Counted from the first letter of the stretch, positions 44,693 to 54,128 are shown. The stretch: DNA of 64,000 nt from Geobacter sp. DSM 9736 (GCF_900187405.1 NZ_LT896716.1:2608001-2672000), one strand, 5' to 3'. The notes: generated by a model from the sequence alone, not told the origin. Numbers and translations are program-made.

Positions 44693-47203
44693 ATGTCGCC
44701 AAGCAATCAGTCATGGTGGAGTCGGTCGGGCAAGTCCCTGCAGGGCCACTTTCTCGGCAACCTCGTCCTTGAAGAGGATTCTCCTGAAGAAATCCGTATC
44801 CAGAAAATCCGCCACCTTCTCCTGAATGACAATCAGCAACAGTTATCATTAAGCCGCGCAAGACTGTTTACTGAAGCGTATCGTCAGCACGAGATCGAAC
44901 CTCCGGTTATTCGCAAGGCGCTGGCATGCGCACATGTCCTGAGGAATATCCCTATTCCGGTCATCGACAACCAGCTGCTCATGGGAACTCCAGCCGCTTT
45001 TTACGGAGCGATAGAGGTCGATCCGGAATACTACGCCGGCTGGCTTCTGTCCGGGGTGGAAGGCAATGACGTCACTGAACTTCAATACCTGCCTTTACGG
45101 GAATCGATGCGTGTCCATGTTTCCTCGGAAGATCTGAAGGAACTGGAGGATGAAATACTCCCGTACTGGGTGAAACGACATGCGGGAGCACACGTTAGGG
45201 CAGAGATGGAGCGCCTGTGGCCTGATGCGCTCGATTACATGTCTACATCCCGGGTATTTCTCCCCAACTTCGGCAAAGGCTTCTCGCATACCATCCTCGA
45301 CTTCAAAAGTGTACTGGATAAGGGACTGGCCGGCCTCAAAGAAGAAATCCAACAAGCACATAAAAAACTCCTTGGCAGCCTGTCAAGCCACGACGATCTC
45401 GAAAAGCTGCACCACTACCAGGCTATGCTCATCTGCGCCGATGGCGCGATCGAGTACGCACAACGGTGTGCGGAGCGCTGCGAAGAGGAAGCCAGGAGCA
45501 ATCCGGAGCGGGAAGAAGAACTGCGCTTGATGGCGGAGGTATGCCGGAACGTGCCGGTGAATCCAGCCAACTCATGGTGGGAAGTACTCCAGTCGATCCA
45601 CTTCATGCATATGCTGACATACCTCACTGATGGAGGCGTTTCACATTCGTTCGGCAGGATGGATGTCTACCTCTATCCCTACTACAAGAAATGGGTCGGG
45701 GAAGATGATACGTCCCTAAAGCGGGCGCAGGAACTTATCGAGTGCTTTTTCCTGAAGTGCTTCGAGTACCAGCCTGTCCGTGACGCCAAGTCGGCCCGTG
45801 GACTGGCAGGCGACCGGAGCAACGACAAAATCACGCTCGGCGGCGTCGATCAAGAAGGTGAGGATGTCACAAATTACCTAAGCTACCGGTTTCTTGAAGC
45901 TCTTGCTCACGTACACCTCAAGGAGCCTAACGTCTCTATCCGTGTACACAGAAACAGCCCTGATGAATTTATTGCCAGCGCGCTGGAGGTGCTCCGCCTC
46001 GGGGGCGGGCTCCCTCAGTTATTGAACGACGAGACAATCATTCCTGCCCTGCTAGGGAAGACGCGCGTCCGGCTCGAAGATGCCCGTCACTATGCCGATG
46101 TCGGATGCACTGAGAATTACACCGACCCGAACAGCAGCCCCGGAGCCGACACTAACGGTCATAGCAATGCCGGGTATTTCAATCTCGCAAGGGTCCTCGA
46201 GCTTACGATGTGGAATGGTGTGGACACCAAAACCGGCAAGCAGGCAGGCCCTAAAACAGGAGAACCGACCTGCTTCGGCAAAATGGAGGATGTAGCCGCA
46301 GCCTTTACTGTGCAACTTCACCATGCAATTGCCATGAACGTGATGATGAACCACGCCATTGAGTACCATTTCGCCCGCACCTTCCCAAATCCGTATCTCA
46401 ACCTGATGCATCCCGGACCTCGCGAAAAGGGGATCGACTACGTGGGAGGCGGCTGCCGATACAACTGGATCGGAGCAGCCGGTGTAGGGCTCGCAACTTG
46501 TGCAGATTCGCTGATGGCGATCGAGGAACTGATCTTTAACCAGAATGCCTGCTCTTGGGAGCAGCTCCTGCAAGCCTTGCGGCAGAATTGGGAGGGGCAT
46601 GAAGCTCTCCGAGATAAATCACTGAAGCTTCCACGCTACGGTGCCGGCGGCAAGCGCGCTGAATACTGGGCGCGGTGGCTCGTCAACCGCTTTTGCGACG
46701 GCTATGAAAGCCACCGCGCGCTCAGAGGCGATGAAAGTTGCACTTTCGTCGCAGGCTTCTTCTCGATGGGCATATACCTTGTTCTCGGCGAGGATGTCGG
46801 GGCAACGCCGGATGGACGGCTTGCCCGGGAGATGCTTGCGGGTTCAACAGGCCCGAGCCTGCTTGCGCAATCGGCCGGTTTCACCGCAACACATGCCGCT
46901 GTCGCGGCCCTTGACTCATACCGGCTACCGAATGGGGTGACGTTTAATCAGGTTGTCCCCGCAAGCACTGTAGCCACGGAAAAAGATCTGCACAAATGGG
47001 CGGACCTGGTACGGACCTACTTCGACCTAGGAGGAATGTCGGTTCAGTATTCGGTGCTGGATGCTGACGACTTGCAGGCGGCACAAAAGGATCCTCTGCG
47101 ATATCCAGACCTGATCGTTCGACTTGGCGGTTATAGTGCCAGGTTCGTCGACCTTACACGAGAAATACAGGACGAGTTCATCGCCCGGCTTTGCAACCGA
47201 TGA
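44693..47203 (+). CDS. glycyl radical enzyme of unknown substrate
   Basis: 836 residues of the pyruvate formate-lyase-like family, strictly anaerobic. The C-terminal glycyl loop is RLGGYSARFVDL, with the radical Gly at about 813. The active-site loop has Cys at about 472 in HYADVGCTENYTDP, with Glu two residues later. The C-x-E arrangement is that of dehydratases and C-C or C-N lyases, not the Cys-Cys of pyruvate formate-lyase. The residue after Cys is Thr where Val is usual. Its activase gene overlaps the stop codon. Neighbours are sugar-type enzymes rather than microcompartment or choline genes. AAGGGA precedes the ATG at 44693. The substrate is unknown. Confidence 0.9.
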   Translation: MSPSNQSWWSRSGKSLQGHFLGNLVLEEDSPEEIRIQKIRHLLLNDNQQQLSLSRARLFTEAYRQHEIEPPVIRKALACAHVLRNIPIPVIDNQLLMGTPAAFYGAIEVDPEYYAGWLLSGVEGNDVTELQYLPLRESMRVHVSSEDLKELEDEILPYWVKRHAGAHVRAEMERLWPDALDYMSTSRVFLPNFGKGFSHTILDFKSVLDKGLAGLKEEIQQAHKKLLGSLSSHDDLEKLHHYQAMLICADGAIEYAQRCAERCEEEARSNPEREEELRLMAEVCRNVPVNPANSWWEVLQSIHFMHMLTYLTDGGVSHSFGRMDVYLYPYYKKWVGEDDTSLKRAQELIECFFLKCFEYQPVRDAKSARGLAGDRSNDKITLGGVDQEGEDVTNYLSYRFLEALAHVHLKEPNVSIRVHRNSPDEFIASALEVLRLGGGLPQLLNDETIIPALLGKTRVRLEDARHYADVGCTENYTDPNSSPGADTNGHSNAGYFNLARVLELTMWNGVDTKTGKQAGPKTGEPTCFGKMEDVAAAFTVQLHHAIAMNVMMNHAIEYHFARTFPNPYLNLMHPGPREKGIDYVGGGCRYNWIGAAGVGLATCADSLMAIEELIFNQNACSWEQLLQALRQNWEGHEALRDKSLKLPRYGAGGKRAEYWARWLVNRFCDGYESHRALRGDESCTFVAGFFSMGIYLVLGEDVGATPDGRLAREMLAGSTGPSLLAQSAGFTATHAAVAALDSYRLPNGVTFNQVVPASTVATEKDLHKWADLVRTYFDLGGMSVQYSVLDADDLQAAQKDPLRYPDLIVRLGGYSARFVDLTREIQDEFIARLCNR

Positions 47204-47955
47204 TCGGCAGGATCTTCAACTACCAGCGGTACTGCATTCATGACGGACCCGGCATCCGCTCGGTTGTATTTTTCTCGGGTTGCACATTGCGCTGCCAATG
47301 GTGCTGCAATCCTGAATCATACATGCCGGAATCGCCACAGCACTACGAGGTTTCTCTCGACCAGCTCTTTGACTTGATTCAAGAAGATAAAGCCTTTTAC
47401 CGGAAGTCACAGGGCGGGGTTACCTTGTCGGGTGGGGAACCTCTTCTCCAGCCTGATTTTGCGGCTGCACTCCTGGAAAAGTGCCGAGACCAAAATATCG
47501 GAACTGCCATCGAAACTGCCGGGGACGTGCCGTGGGGTGCTCTGTCAAGAATGGACGGGCTGGTGGACTGGTACCTTTATGATCTCAAGGCCATCGACAA
47601 TTCAGTGCATTTCTCATGTACCGGCACCGACAATACGCGCATCCTCGCCAACTTTGAGAAACTTTGTGCGAAAGGAGAGCAGGTGATCCTGCGGGTACCG
47701 CTTATTCCAGGGATAAACATCCATAGCGCATTTGCTCATAGCATCGGCAGATTCGTCAGTCGACTTTCCGTGCAGGAGATACATCTTCTGCCCTACCATA
47801 GAATGGGTGAGGCGAAGTACCGGCAACTAGGGCTGAATTATCCTCTAGAGGGGCTTGGGGATGCCTTGATCGAGCCTGGGGGACGCAACGAATCTGTCGA
47901 AGAATTCAAGGTACTGCTTCAGAACTACCACTCCAACATTCTTATCGGAGGATAA
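47200..47955 (+). CDS. glycyl radical enzyme activase (radical SAM)
   Basis: About 251 residues. The cluster motif is CTLRCQWC (C-x3-C-x2-C), with the activase N-terminus IFNYQRYCIHDGPGIRSVVFFSGC and later GGVTLSGGEPLLQPDF and YLYDLKAID. It is the short pyruvate formate-lyase-activase type without the inserted 8-Fe ferredoxin domain found in many dehydratase activases. ATG overlaps the enzyme's stop (ATGA at 47200). It would install the glycyl radical at Gly813 of the upstream enzyme. Confidence 0.92.
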   Translation: MIGRIFNYQRYCIHDGPGIRSVVFFSGCTLRCQWCCNPESYMPESPQHYEVSLDQLFDLIQEDKAFYRKSQGGVTLSGGEPLLQPDFAAALLEKCRDQNIGTAIETAGDVPWGALSRMDGLVDWYLYDLKAIDNSVHFSCTGTDNTRILANFEKLCAKGEQVILRVPLIPGINIHSAFAHSIGRFVSRLSVQEIHLLPYHRMGEAKYRQLGLNYPLEGLGDALIEPGGRNESVEEFKVLLQNYHSNILIGG

Positions 47956-47962
47956 ATAAAAC

Positions 47963-48706
47963 ATGATTGTCACGATGCTGTCAGGACGCAAGGGAAGCAA
48001 GGGTGTTCCGAACAAGAACGTTTTCCCGATGCTGGGCCGTCCCCTATTCTGGTATCCACTTCAGGCAGCAAAGCATTCGAAGCATATTGAGCGGATCTTT
48101 ATTTCGACAGACTCTGATGAAATCTCGGATGCTGGCAGAATAGAGGGCGCCACGGTAATTCAGCGCCCGCCCGAGCTTGCAACGGACGAAGCACTGCTCG
48201 AGGACGTTCTTCTTCACGGCTTTCAGCAGGTATCGGACCACCTCGGCGAACCGCCGGAGATGTTCGTCATCCTATTGTGCAACGCAGCAACGATCAGAGC
48301 GGAAACCATCGACAGGGCGATCGAAATGCTGCGTGAAAATCCGGATGCAGACTCCGTCGCGACAGTGGCACTGATGAACCAGTATGGGCCGGTGCGGGCA
48401 AAGAAGATAGTGAACGGGCTGATGGAGCCGGCAGTGGATATGAGTCAATTCAAGGATCTGTCCTGCGACAGGAAATGCCTCGGCGACATCTTCTTCTGCG
48501 ATGCCTCGCTTTGGGTCCTCAGGCCACAGTGCATGGACTATTCGCAGGGACAACCCCCGTTCAGGTGGATGGGAAAAAATATCCTTCCTCTTGTGCAACA
48601 GGGAGGACTGGACGTCGATGATGAACTCGGGTTGATTCTTACCGAGTACTGGCTGAGAAAAAACGGTTTCAGCGAGACCAGTACGCCATACGGGGCATCT
48701 AAATGA
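47963..48706 (+). CDS. acylneuraminate cytidylyltransferase-like protein
   Basis: 247 residues of the CMP-sialic acid synthetase family: TMLSGRKGSKGVPNKNVFPMLGRPLFWYPLQAA with an intact nucleotide loop, then FISTDSDEISD and late DIDD-like LDVDDELGLI. It would activate a ulosonic acid as CMP-sugar for transfer. GGAGG lies about 10 nt before the ATG. It overlaps the next gene by four bases. Confidence 0.9.
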   Translation: MIVTMLSGRKGSKGVPNKNVFPMLGRPLFWYPLQAAKHSKHIERIFISTDSDEISDAGRIEGATVIQRPPELATDEALLEDVLLHGFQQVSDHLGEPPEMFVILLCNAATIRAETIDRAIEMLRENPDADSVATVALMNQYGPVRAKKIVNGLMEPAVDMSQFKDLSCDRKCLGDIFFCDASLWVLRPQCMDYSQGQPPFRWMGKNILPLVQQGGLDVDDELGLILTEYWLRKNGFSETSTPYGASK

Positions 48707-49698
48707 TAAACGTGAATCCTCTTCCGTTGTACCGAAACCTTTACGGACGAAGCCTTTTTCAGAACCCGGACTCCCGCTTCCAGGAGTATCGCAAAAGGTG
48801 GGAGACTCAGCCTCTGGAGTTTGCTTCCGGCGATTTCCCGCTCTTCCTCGATATCGAAGTCACAAATATCTGCAACCTCAGATGTGCCTTCTGCGCAACC
48901 ACATATTTCGGCCCGGAAGTAAAGCGGCAGCTAATTGACGACGACATCGTCTACCGCGTCCTCGACGAAGGCAAGGCGAAAGGCTTGTACGGTGTCAAGT
49001 TCAACGATAGGGGAGAGCCGTTAATTCATCCCCGGCTGGCATCTTATGTGAGGTATGCAAAAGAATGTGGGCTTGTTGACGTCTACTTCAATACGAATGC
49101 AATGCTCCTTACGGAAGAACGCTCCGCCGAGCTCATAGATGCAGGCCTTGACCGCATCAGCATTTCCATAGAAGGAGCGACGGCCGAAATATATGAAAAA
49201 CATCGTCGAGGAGGGATTTTCGATACTGTCGTGGCCAATGTGCGCTCTCTGCATGGCTTGCGCGAGCGCCGCGGTTCGAATTTTCCAAAAATAAGGATTC
49301 AAACCGTTGCGCTGCCGGAGGTCGAGGCGGACCTCCAAACCTACATCGACTTCTGGAAGCCTTACTGCGACGAGATTGCCGCCATCGATTTCAAGGAGGA
49401 GTCTTCCGAGGAAAAACGGCTGCTGGACTACCCCTTCCCGTGGGCATGCCACCAACTCTGGCAAAGAATGGTCGTCTGGTGCGACGGCACCATTCTCCCA
49501 TGCAACGAAGATGACCGCGGAATGCTCTCGTTGGGTAATGTAAAAACTACGACCATCGGTGATGCCTGGAACTCGTCAAGCCTGCAGCTGTTACGTAAAA
49601 ACCATTCCATGGGAAACGCCCATGTAAGCAAACCATGTAACGGTTGTTACCTTCGTGACTCGCAGATAAAGAAAATACGGAGCATGGAAGCATCTTGA
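48703..49698 (+). CDS. radical SAM protein with SPASM/twitch-type C-terminus
   Basis: 331 residues. Radical SAM motif CNLRCAFC at about 57-64 in IEVTNICNLRCAFCATTYFG. The C-terminal region has CHQLWQRMVVWCDGTILPC and KPCNGCYLRD, a Cys pattern for an extra Fe-S cluster as in SPASM/twitch proteins. Such enzymes oxidise or epimerise peptides or sugars, among other roles. It is coupled to the cytidylyltransferase gene by an ATGA overlap. The reaction is unknown; sugar dehydrogenation or epimerisation are candidates. Confidence 0.88.
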   Translation: MINVNPLPLYRNLYGRSLFQNPDSRFQEYRKRWETQPLEFASGDFPLFLDIEVTNICNLRCAFCATTYFGPEVKRQLIDDDIVYRVLDEGKAKGLYGVKFNDRGEPLIHPRLASYVRYAKECGLVDVYFNTNAMLLTEERSAELIDAGLDRISISIEGATAEIYEKHRRGGIFDTVVANVRSLHGLRERRGSNFPKIRIQTVALPEVEADLQTYIDFWKPYCDEIAAIDFKEESSEEKRLLDYPFPWACHQLWQRMVVWCDGTILPCNEDDRGMLSLGNVKTTTIGDAWNSSSLQLLRKNHSMGNAHVSKPCNGCYLRDSQIKKIRSMEAS

Positions 49699-49798
49699 CC
49701 CCCTCCTGAACTTCCGCCTCGCCAACTAACCCCGGTTATTTCTGGTTGAGGTTAGCAATCTGAATACTTTACCTGTGGCAACGGAGACTGAAACGGAT

Positions 49799-50773
49799 AT
49801 GACTCGATCTTCAATAAAAATCGCCGCCACATCGCCTTCTTTTTCAAAACATAATGCTCTTAGGAAAGAACTACTTGATCAGTTCCCCCAGGCGCTCCTC
49901 AATGTGACGGGAAACCGACTCGAAGGTGAAGATCTTTGCGAGTTTATCGGCGATGCGGATGGCGTAATAGTCGGCCTGGAATCCATCGATGACAGAGTGC
50001 TGTCTATGCTTCCCCGGCTGAAAATGATTTCTAAATACGGAGTTGGACTCGACAATATCGACTGTGACGCTTGCATCAAGCGTGGCATTCAGATCGGCTG
50101 GACTGGCGGCGTGAACCGGCTGTCTGTGGCAGAGATGACTCTCGGGTTCATGCTGGCCCTGTGCCGGAACATATTTGCATCGTCATTCCAACTTAAAAGT
50201 GGAACCTGGAACAAGCAAGGAGGACAGCAGCTCAGCGGAAAGACGGTCGGCATAATTGGTGCAGGCTACATCGGCAAGGAAGTCATCAGGCTTCTGAGTC
50301 CCTTCAACTGCCGGGTCCTCGTCAACGACATAGTCAACCAGGATGAGTTTTATAGGGAAGCAGGCGTCGTTGAAGCGTCAAAAGAACAGATCTTCCGGAA
50401 CGCCGACATCGTCACCATCCATACGCCATTGACCTCTGCCACTCGTGCCATGGTGAACCTAGATACCCTGAGAATGATGAAGCAATCGTCGTTTCTCATC
50501 AATACGGCCCGGGGACCTATTGTTTGTCCAGAAGATCTGAAGCGGGCACTGCATGAAGGGTTGATAGCCGGAGCCGCAATTGATGTTTATGATGAAGAGC
50601 CCCCCAGCGATGAGGAATTGCTGGCCCTACCGAATCTGATCTGTACCCCGCATATCGGAGGGAATGCAGAAGAAGCCGTTCTGGCTATGGGAATGAGCGC
50701 CATTTATCACCTACGGGAGTTTTTCTATCATGAAGAAGGCAGTGGTTTTTGGAGGGGCAGGATTTCTGGGTAG
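49799..50773 (+). CDS. D-isomer 2-hydroxyacid dehydrogenase
   Basis: About 324 residues of the phosphoglycerate dehydrogenase family. NAD motif GKTVGIIGAGYIGKEVIRLL, then IVTIHTPLTSATRAMVN, NTARGPIV with catalytic Arg, and the late His in LICTPHIGGN. It should oxidise a 2-hydroxy acid or reduce a 2-keto acid. The start at 49799 is chosen over a GTG at 49775. A 100-bp gap precedes it. The last 44 bp overlap the epimerase gene. Confidence 0.9.
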   Translation: MTRSSIKIAATSPSFSKHNALRKELLDQFPQALLNVTGNRLEGEDLCEFIGDADGVIVGLESIDDRVLSMLPRLKMISKYGVGLDNIDCDACIKRGIQIGWTGGVNRLSVAEMTLGFMLALCRNIFASSFQLKSGTWNKQGGQQLSGKTVGIIGAGYIGKEVIRLLSPFNCRVLVNDIVNQDEFYREAGVVEASKEQIFRNADIVTIHTPLTSATRAMVNLDTLRMMKQSSFLINTARGPIVCPEDLKRALHEGLIAGAAIDVYDEEPPSDEELLALPNLICTPHIGGNAEEAVLAMGMSAIYHLREFFYHEEGSGFWRGRISG

Positions 50774-51641
50774 CCACGTGGCTGATGCCCTTACCGACGC
50801 CGGTTATGGCGTAACCGTTTTCGACATCCGCCCGTCCCCCTGGCTTAGAGAAAACCAGAAGATGATTGTCGGGGATATCCTCGACGCGGAAAAAGTAGCC
50901 GAAGCAGTCTCTGGTTGCGAAGTCGTCTACAACTTCGCCGGGATCGCCGACATCGATGAAGCACGCCGACGCCGACTCGACAGCATCAAATGTAACGTTC
51001 TTGGGAACGCCTCTATTCTTGAAGCCTGTCACCAAGCTTCCGTCTCCCGCTACATCTTTGCCAGTTCTCTCTATGTCTACAGCAAGTCCGGCTCGTTCTA
51101 CCGGAGCACGAAACAGGCTTGTGAGCTGTTCATAGAAAACTATCATGACCTCTTCGGAATTCCATATACGATCCTCCGCTACGGGTCGCTCTACGGCCCA
51201 CGTGCCGATAACGGCAACTTCATCGAGAGCATCCTTAAACAGGCAATAGAAGAAGGGGTAATCGTTCGGGAAGGAAACGGAGAAGAAATCCGCGAGTACA
51301 TTCATATTTTCGACGCGGCGCGGTTCAGTGTCGACATTTTGGCACCTGAGTTCGCCAACGAGCATGTGATTATCACAGGGAACCAGCAGATGAAGATCAA
51401 GGATCTGCTCCAGATGATCCAGGAACTGATGGACAACCGTGTCAAGGTCAAGTACGTCTCACCAAAGCATACCTATCACTACCAGATTACCCCCTATACT
51501 TTCGCACCAAAAATCGCACGGCGACTTGTAAGTAAAAGCTACCTGGATCTTGGGCAAGGGATACTTTCAAGCATAGAGCGGATTTACGAGGAATTGAATC
51601 CTCCTTCTCCTTCGTACCGAATTGCTGAAAACCTCAGATGA
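50730..51641 (+). CDS. NAD-dependent sugar epimerase/dehydratase
   Basis: 303 residues, extended SDR. The NAD site is VVFGGAGFLGSHVADAL, with YNFAGIADIDEA and SSLYVYSKSG, catalytic YxxxK in FYRSTKQACELF, and RYGSLYGPRA. It acts on nucleotide sugars in related systems. It begins 44 bp inside the preceding gene and its stop overlaps the next ATG. Confidence 0.9.
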   Translation: MKKAVVFGGAGFLGSHVADALTDAGYGVTVFDIRPSPWLRENQKMIVGDILDAEKVAEAVSGCEVVYNFAGIADIDEARRRRLDSIKCNVLGNASILEACHQASVSRYIFASSLYVYSKSGSFYRSTKQACELFIENYHDLFGIPYTILRYGSLYGPRADNGNFIESILKQAIEEGVIVREGNGEEIREYIHIFDAARFSVDILAPEFANEHVIITGNQQMKIKDLLQMIQELMDNRVKVKYVSPKHTYHYQITPYTFAPKIARRLVSKSYLDLGQGILSSIERIYEELNPPSPSYRIAENLR

Positions 51642-52312
51642 CTGACGTGATACTTCTGTCGTGGCCAATCAGGCCAGGAATGCCTGCTTACCCCGGGACC
51701 CCCCCTGTAGTGATCAACAATGAAAGATCAATGGCGAACGGGGACTCCTGCAATACCTCCATTGTGACGCTCTCCAGCCACAGCGGCACGCATATCGACT
51801 TCCCGCGGCATTTTGACCCTAGGGGAAATACCCTCTCAGACTACAGCGCCGTCGACTTTATATTTCGGTCGCCACTCCTGGTTGACTGCCACAAGGGACC
51901 CGGCGAAGGTATCACCGCAGACGACCTGGCAGAGCTGAGAAAGCATCCTGAAACCGATCTTCTCCTTATTCGAACGTGTTTCCAGCGCTTTCGGGACACT
52001 GCCCCGGAAGTCTACTGCAGCAACGGACCTTGGCTGACGCCTGGGGCGGCAGGATGGCTGCGTCAGGAATTCTGCTCCCTACGTGCTCTCGGAATTGACT
52101 GCATCTCTGTCGCCTCCCCGTTCAAACGCGAAGAAGGAAGAAGGACCCATCGCACCCTCCTCGCCACTTCCGTAAAGATGCCGCTCCTCATCATCGAGGA
52201 TATGTGCCTGCCCTGCGAATGCCGGAAGCTTAAGTCTGTTATTGTTGCACCCCTTCTTATTTCTGGTGCGGATGGCGCTCCCTGCACGGCATTTGGAGTC
52301 ACAGGTGATTAA
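51638..52312 (+). CDS. cyclase-family (kynurenine formamidase-like) metal hydrolase
   Basis: 224 residues of the Cyclase family. The metal-binding motif is SHSGTHIDFPRHF (HxGTHxDxPxHF), near residue 50, followed later by GIDCISVASPF. Members hydrolyse formamides, lactams or similar bonds. N-formyl or lactone hydrolysis of a sugar precursor is possible here, but the substrate is unknown. It is translationally coupled on both sides. Confidence 0.85.
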   Translation: MTDVILLSWPIRPGMPAYPGTPPVVINNERSMANGDSCNTSIVTLSSHSGTHIDFPRHFDPRGNTLSDYSAVDFIFRSPLLVDCHKGPGEGITADDLAELRKHPETDLLLIRTCFQRFRDTAPEVYCSNGPWLTPGAAGWLRQEFCSLRALGIDCISVASPFKREEGRRTHRTLLATSVKMPLLIIEDMCLPCECRKLKSVIVAPLLISGADGAPCTAFGVTGD

Positions 52313-52949
52313 AGCTATTATCTTCGACTTTGACGGCGTGATTCTTGAATCGGTGCACGTGAAGACGAAAGCATTCATCACGCTTTTCAGTAACTACCCC
52401 GAGCAGATCGACCAGATTAAGGAGTTCCTCCTGAAAAATGGAGGAATGAACCGTTTCGAAAAGTTTGAAACCATCTACCGGGATATTCTTCAAACTGAGG
52501 TGGCTACTGAAGAGATTGAGCTCCTCGGGCAGGAGTTTTCGCAACTTGTATTTGCTGAAGTCACCAACGCACCTTTTGTTCCAGGCGCTAAAGAATTTAT
52601 CGAAAGCAACAGCAGGAAATATTCCCTCGCTATAGCCTCGGCAACGCCTGAGCCTGAACTAAGACGTATTGTCGAATTAAGGGGGCTGTCACAGTACTTC
52701 TCGTCAGTTCTTGGTGCACCGGCCAACAAGGCACAGAACCTTCTCAAGATTCTGTCCCGGCACCAAGTTAAACCCATTGAAGCAATTTTTATCGGGGATT
52801 CCCGTGCCGATTACGAAGGAGCTCGCAAGGCCGGCATCCCATTTATCGCACGGGTCGTACCGGGATCAGACGTTTTCGATGGCATCCCCGTCCTTGGAGC
52901 CATAGAAGATCTGAAGGGACTTGATGCAATTCTTCGAACTTGTTTATGA
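52305..52949 (+). CDS. HAD-family sugar phosphatase
   Basis: 214 residues, HAD superfamily with a helical cap (beta-phosphoglucomutase/phosphoglycolate phosphatase type). Motif I FDFDGVILES, motif II IASATPEPE, Lys in GAPANKAQN and motif IV IGDSRADYEGA. The GTG at 52305 has GGAG upstream and overlaps the previous stop; no suitable ATG exists. It probably removes a phosphate from a sugar-phosphate intermediate, e.g. after a NeuB-like condensation. Confidence 0.87.
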   Translation: MIKAIIFDFDGVILESVHVKTKAFITLFSNYPEQIDQIKEFLLKNGGMNRFEKFETIYRDILQTEVATEEIELLGQEFSQLVFAEVTNAPFVPGAKEFIESNSRKYSLAIASATPEPELRRIVELRGLSQYFSSVLGAPANKAQNLLKILSRHQVKPIEAIFIGDSRADYEGARKAGIPFIARVVPGSDVFDGIPVLGAIEDLKGLDAILRTCL

Positions 52950-53006
52950 CACAGCCCCTGTTGCAGAGATCGACAAGAAGACCGCCTGTTTAAGCAGGAG
53001 ACATGC

Positions 53007-54086
53007 ATGACCAACTGTAAAAATGTTCTTATGTACATGATCGGCAACGGGGTTTTCGGCAACCTTCCTGCTTTGCTCGAAGAAAAACGGAAAGACGAAA
53101 GTGACTACTGCATTCTGTTCGTAGACGATTATTTCCGAGAATCCTCAATTCTGCTTCCGCTCAAACTCAACCCGCGGGACAGGATCGTTTTTGTGCCTAC
53201 GGTGCACGAGCCCAAGACATCCTACATCAACGCCGTTTATGACGAGTTGGTGTCATCCGGCTTATGTTCCCCATGTACAATAGTTGGCATAGGTGGCGGA
53301 ATTACTTTGGACACAGCCAAGGCCGTTGCCAACCTCCTCACCAATGGTGGCCGCGCTGAACAATATCAGGGTTGGGACTTGGTGAATAAGCCCGCTATAT
53401 ACAAAATCGGAGTTCCTACTATTTCAGGTACAGGCGCTGAGTCAAGCCGAACTTGTGTGATGACCAATGTTACGAGCGGACTTAAGCTCGGCATGAACAG
53501 CAACTACACCATCTACGACCAGCTAGTACTCGACCCTCAGCTGACGAAGACTGTCCCCCGCGACCAGTATTTTTACACCGGGATCGACTCGTATATTCAC
53601 TGTTTCGAGTCGCTGGAAGGAAGGTACCGCAATGTTATTGGAGACGCATTTTCCGACCAGGCCATAAAACTCTGCCGTGACGTGTTCCTCGGTAACGACA
53701 TGATGAATGACGATAGTCGAGAGAAACTCATGATCGCGTCCTACCTTGGAGGATGCGCCATAGCCCACAGCTTTGTGGGTGTAGTTCATCCCTTCTCCGC
53801 CGGCCTCAGCGTGGTCCTGGGCATTCATCACGGGGTAGGCAACTGCATAGTCATGAGAGGAATGCGGGAATTCTATCCAGAGAACTATGAGGAATTCTGG
53901 AGGATGGTGCGTACGCAGAAAGTCCATATACCCGAAGGCGTATGCGATGCACTCACTGACGAGGATTATCGTCGGTTATATGAAGCAACCATAATTCATG
54001 AAAAACCGCTCTCTAACGCACTGGGAGATAACTACAAAAACATTCTCACATATGAGAAAGTTCGTGAGATCTTCAAGATGCTGTAA
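53007..54086 (+). CDS. KdnB-like iron-dependent alcohol dehydrogenase
   Basis: 359 residues of the iron-containing alcohol dehydrogenase family. It follows the Shewanella KdnB pattern: GIGGGITLDTAKAV, the QGWDLVNKPA segment, IGVPTISGTGAESSRT, FYTGIDSYIHCFESLEGRY with metal Asp, and metal His in VVHPFSAGL and GIHHGVGN. KdnB oxidises the C8 hydroxyl of Kdo so that an aminotransferase can make 8-amino-8-deoxy-Kdo. Here it probably oxidises a terminal hydroxyl of a ulosonic acid, with the DegT-type enzyme encoded downstream as partner. Family membership is recognised from memory. Confidence 0.85.
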   Translation: MTNCKNVLMYMIGNGVFGNLPALLEEKRKDESDYCILFVDDYFRESSILLPLKLNPRDRIVFVPTVHEPKTSYINAVYDELVSSGLCSPCTIVGIGGGITLDTAKAVANLLTNGGRAEQYQGWDLVNKPAIYKIGVPTISGTGAESSRTCVMTNVTSGLKLGMNSNYTIYDQLVLDPQLTKTVPRDQYFYTGIDSYIHCFESLEGRYRNVIGDAFSDQAIKLCRDVFLGNDMMNDDSREKLMIASYLGGCAIAHSFVGVVHPFSAGLSVVLGIHHGVGNCIVMRGMREFYPENYEEFWRMVRTQKVHIPEGVCDALTDEDYRRLYEATIIHEKPLSNALGDNYKNILTYEKVREIFKML

Positions 54087-54128
54087 CGGCAGCTAACGCG
54101 TCAACGGATAGCAGTGACTGACAAATCA

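Noticed and set aside
49720-49760. Inverted repeat CTAACC...GGTTAG as a terminator after the SPASM-type gene
   Set aside because: The stem is short, the loop long, and no T tract follows on either strand.
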